From Candidatus Zhuqueibacterota bacterium (GTDB lineage: Bacteria > Zhuqueibacterota > Zhuqueibacteria > Oceanimicrobiales > Oceanimicrobiaceae), in NCBI GenBank assembly GCA_029262055.1, contig JAJDAD010000092.1, positions 124,001 to 188,000 of the forward strand: DNA of 64,000 bases, in the 5' to 3' direction. A model generated the notes under the pieces. The model saw nothing but the letters and a program-made list of their open reading frames with translations, made no database searches and was not told the DNA's origin. The translations under genes and the position numbers were made by a program. This document shows, one piece after another, positions 62,441 through 64,000 of this stretch. How positions within the stretch are numbered: position 1 is the first letter of the stretch; each line of letters begins with the position of its first letter.

Positions 62441-64000
62441 GTGCGTCTTCTTGTCACAAGCAGTCGTCTGCGGACGGACAAAGATAGGTACAAAAGATTA
62501 GTCGAAGAAAGTCTGTGTGGCCTCTATAAAGCTTCGCCCGAAGCAGGGCTCATTTTCGCAAATTCAGCTTTTTTGAACATGTTTGGTTTTGACTCGCTGC
62601 AGGAGGCCCAGCAGAGCGACCTCAAAGAATTACATCCTGATACCAAACTCTGGACCCGCCAACTGCGTCGGCAAATCAAGATCCCCGCGACAGAAATAGA
62701 ATGCTCCAGGAAGGGCGGTGAGACGTTTTGGGGACTATCCCGTGTTGTGGGGGAGTTTGACGGCCGGGGAGAACTGACTGAGATCAATGGCGCGGTCCTT
62801 GACATCAGCGCGTGCAAACAGGCAGAGTTATCGCTGTCCAGGGCTCAAGAGCGTTACCAACAAGCTGTGCTCGGGGCCAATCTTGGCGTGTGCTGCTATG
62901 ACCCAGAAACGCAGCGCTCCGTCCTGTCACCCGGCTTTATGAAGCAGTTTGGCTATGACCTGCAGGACCCCGAAGAAAGTTACAATCTTTATTGCTCACT
63001 CGTGCATGACGACGACAAGTCAGTAGTGACTGCGGTAATGCAGGCACACTTGCACGAGGGGAAGCCTTACGGTCTGGAGTATCGCGTTCGCACCCGGTCT
63101 AACGAATTGCGCTGGGTTCGGTCCTGGGGGCAAGTGTCCAATGGTCATGCCGGTCTACCGGAGGAGGTGACCGCCTTCATTCAGGATATTACCCCTACTA
63201 AGCAAACGGCGCGGGTTTTACAGGAGAGTGAGGAAAAGTTTCGCCAGCTGGTAGAAAACACGGGTGAGGTTTTCTGGATTGTCAGTCCTGACTGGGAGAG
63301 CGTCTTTTACATCAGTCCACTCTACGAGGAAATATGGGGCCGGTCGACTCAGAGCCTGCTGGCAACGCCACTATCCTGGATCGAGGCTGTGCACCCCGAT
63401 GACCGTGCGCCTGTGGCTGAGCAGATCAAAGCCCTTGGCCAAGGAGACCATGCTGCATCCGTCCTACCCGAATACCGGGTGGTTCAGCCGGACGGAACCG
63501 AACGGTGGGTCTGCGCGCGTGCATTTCCGATACGCAACAAGACCGGGGAGGTGGTCCGCATCGTGGGGACTGCCGAAGATATCACGGAGCGCAAGGAGAT
63601 AGAACACGCTTTACAGAAAGAAACGGAGCGCGCCCAGCTCTACCTCGACAATGCCGGCGAAATCCTGCTTGTAATCAACGCAGATGGGACTGTCAGCCTG
63701 ATCAATAGCCTCGGCTGCAAGTTGTTAGGCCGCCGCGAAACTGACATCGTCGGCTGTGATTGGTTCGAGCAGTTTATTCCGGAATCAAGCAGAGCGGGAG
63801 CACGAATCGCATTTGCGAAACTCGTGTCGGGCGCAACCAGGTCCGTAGAGCGTACCGAGAATCCGATTCTGACCAAGGGCGGGCAGGAGCGAGTCTTTGT
63901 TTGGCATAACCGGGTCTTGCGCGACGACGATGGCAAGGTTACCGCCGCTCTAAGCTCCGGTGTGGATGTGACCGGTAGGAAAGTCGCGGAAGCAAAGCTG
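62441..64000 (+). CDS. Multi-PAS sensor protein, 3' end outside the window
   Basis: The first 520 residues of a signalling protein that runs off the right edge without a stop. It starts at GTG 62441, with GGGAGG seven bases ahead. Four PAS domains are visible: about 12-125 (LVEESLCGLYKASPEAG), 130-250 (SHGQ-type, YQQAVLGANLGVCCYD), 260-380 (FRQLVENTGEVFWIVSP, ending DITERKEIE) and 385-515 (LDNAGEILLVINADG). Each ends in the usual D-I/V-T-x-x-K/R linker. No membrane helix is present so far, so it is likely cytoplasmic. The output domain (kinase or GGDEF) lies outside. Confidence 0.88.
   Translation, partial: MRLLVTSSRLRTDKDRYKRLVEESLCGLYKASPEAGLIFANSAFLNMFGFDSLQEAQQSDLKELHPDTKLWTRQLRRQIKIPATEIECSRKGGETFWGLSRVVGEFDGRGELTEINGAVLDISACKQAELSLSRAQERYQQAVLGANLGVCCYDPETQRSVLSPGFMKQFGYDLQDPEESYNLYCSLVHDDDKSVVTAVMQAHLHEGKPYGLEYRVRTRSNELRWVRSWGQVSNGHAGLPEEVTAFIQDITPTKQTARVLQESEEKFRQLVENTGEVFWIVSPDWESVFYISPLYEEIWGRSTQSLLATPLSWIEAVHPDDRAPVAEQIKALGQGDHAASVLPEYRVVQPDGTERWVCARAFPIRNKTGEVVRIVGTAEDITERKEIEHALQKETERAQLYLDNAGEILLVINADGTVSLINSLGCKLLGRRETDIVGCDWFEQFIPESSRAGARIAFAKLVSGATRSVERTENPILTKGGQERVFVWHNRVLRDDDGKVTAALSSGVDVTGRKVAEAKL

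Noticed and set aside
62116-62493. Minus-strand frame of 107-125 codons beside the PAS sensor
   Set aside because: It overlaps or abuts the well-supported GTG start and has no good ribosome site or motif.

Overview
This 64 kb window comes from a Gram-negative, didermic bacterium of moderate GC content. It carries a SusC/FecA-like TonB-dependent receptor, many signal-peptide-bearing beta-barrels, lipoproteins, a PorV-like barrel, an adhesin ending in a FlgD-like domain, a long-form IspG and a DUF11 array. That combination resembles the FCB side of the tree (KSB1/Calditrichota/Bacteroidota-like lineages). This placement is inference, because the window has no rRNA or other clean taxonomic marker. 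No tRNA, rRNA, CRISPR array or prophage was seen.

Layout. 0-14.5 kb: the end of a TPR gene, dsbD, a penicillin-acylase-type hydrolase, a solitary beta-class DNA methyltransferase, a four-gene minus-strand operon (glycosyltransferase, GNAT, small membrane protein, PQQ-type propeller), a REP-associated transposase with REP palindromes, hsp20, a PhoB/PhoR-like pair and trmB. 14.5-30 kb: a GlsB-like protein, a cupredoxin, a TonB receptor, an amino-acid/acyl-CoA group (racemase, Cys/Met-type PLP lyase, acetoacetyl-CoA synthetase, aminotransferase), glnS with a DMT exporter, a Ycf48-like propeller and a DUF4382-like lipoprotein.

30.9-45.1 kb is the most interesting part: eight co-directional, tightly spaced genes that look like one electron-transfer system. 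They are a CX4CH monoheme lipoprotein, a tandem HbpS/GlcG lipoprotein, an outer-membrane barrel, a decaheme cytochrome fused to an LVIVD propeller, a c554-like cytochrome, a protein fusing two cyclic-nucleotide-binding domains to four [4Fe-4S] clusters and a diheme-b membrane domain, a membrane-anchored decaheme cytochrome, and a CX4CH heme domain fused to a beta-barrel. The parts would allow electrons to pass between the quinone pool or an iron-sulfur donor, periplasmic hemes and the outer membrane. A sigma-54-type -24/-12 element lies upstream of this cluster. A second, divergent one serves the DUF4382-like lipoprotein, and a third precedes hsp20.

45-64 kb: fumC, then a surface-structure operon (a 1.9k-residue DUF11 protein, a PorV-OmpA-LysM fusion and a VWA/TPR protein), a small membrane protein, a long-form ispG, a cysteine-rich small protein, and the start of a multi-PAS sensor that runs off the right edge.
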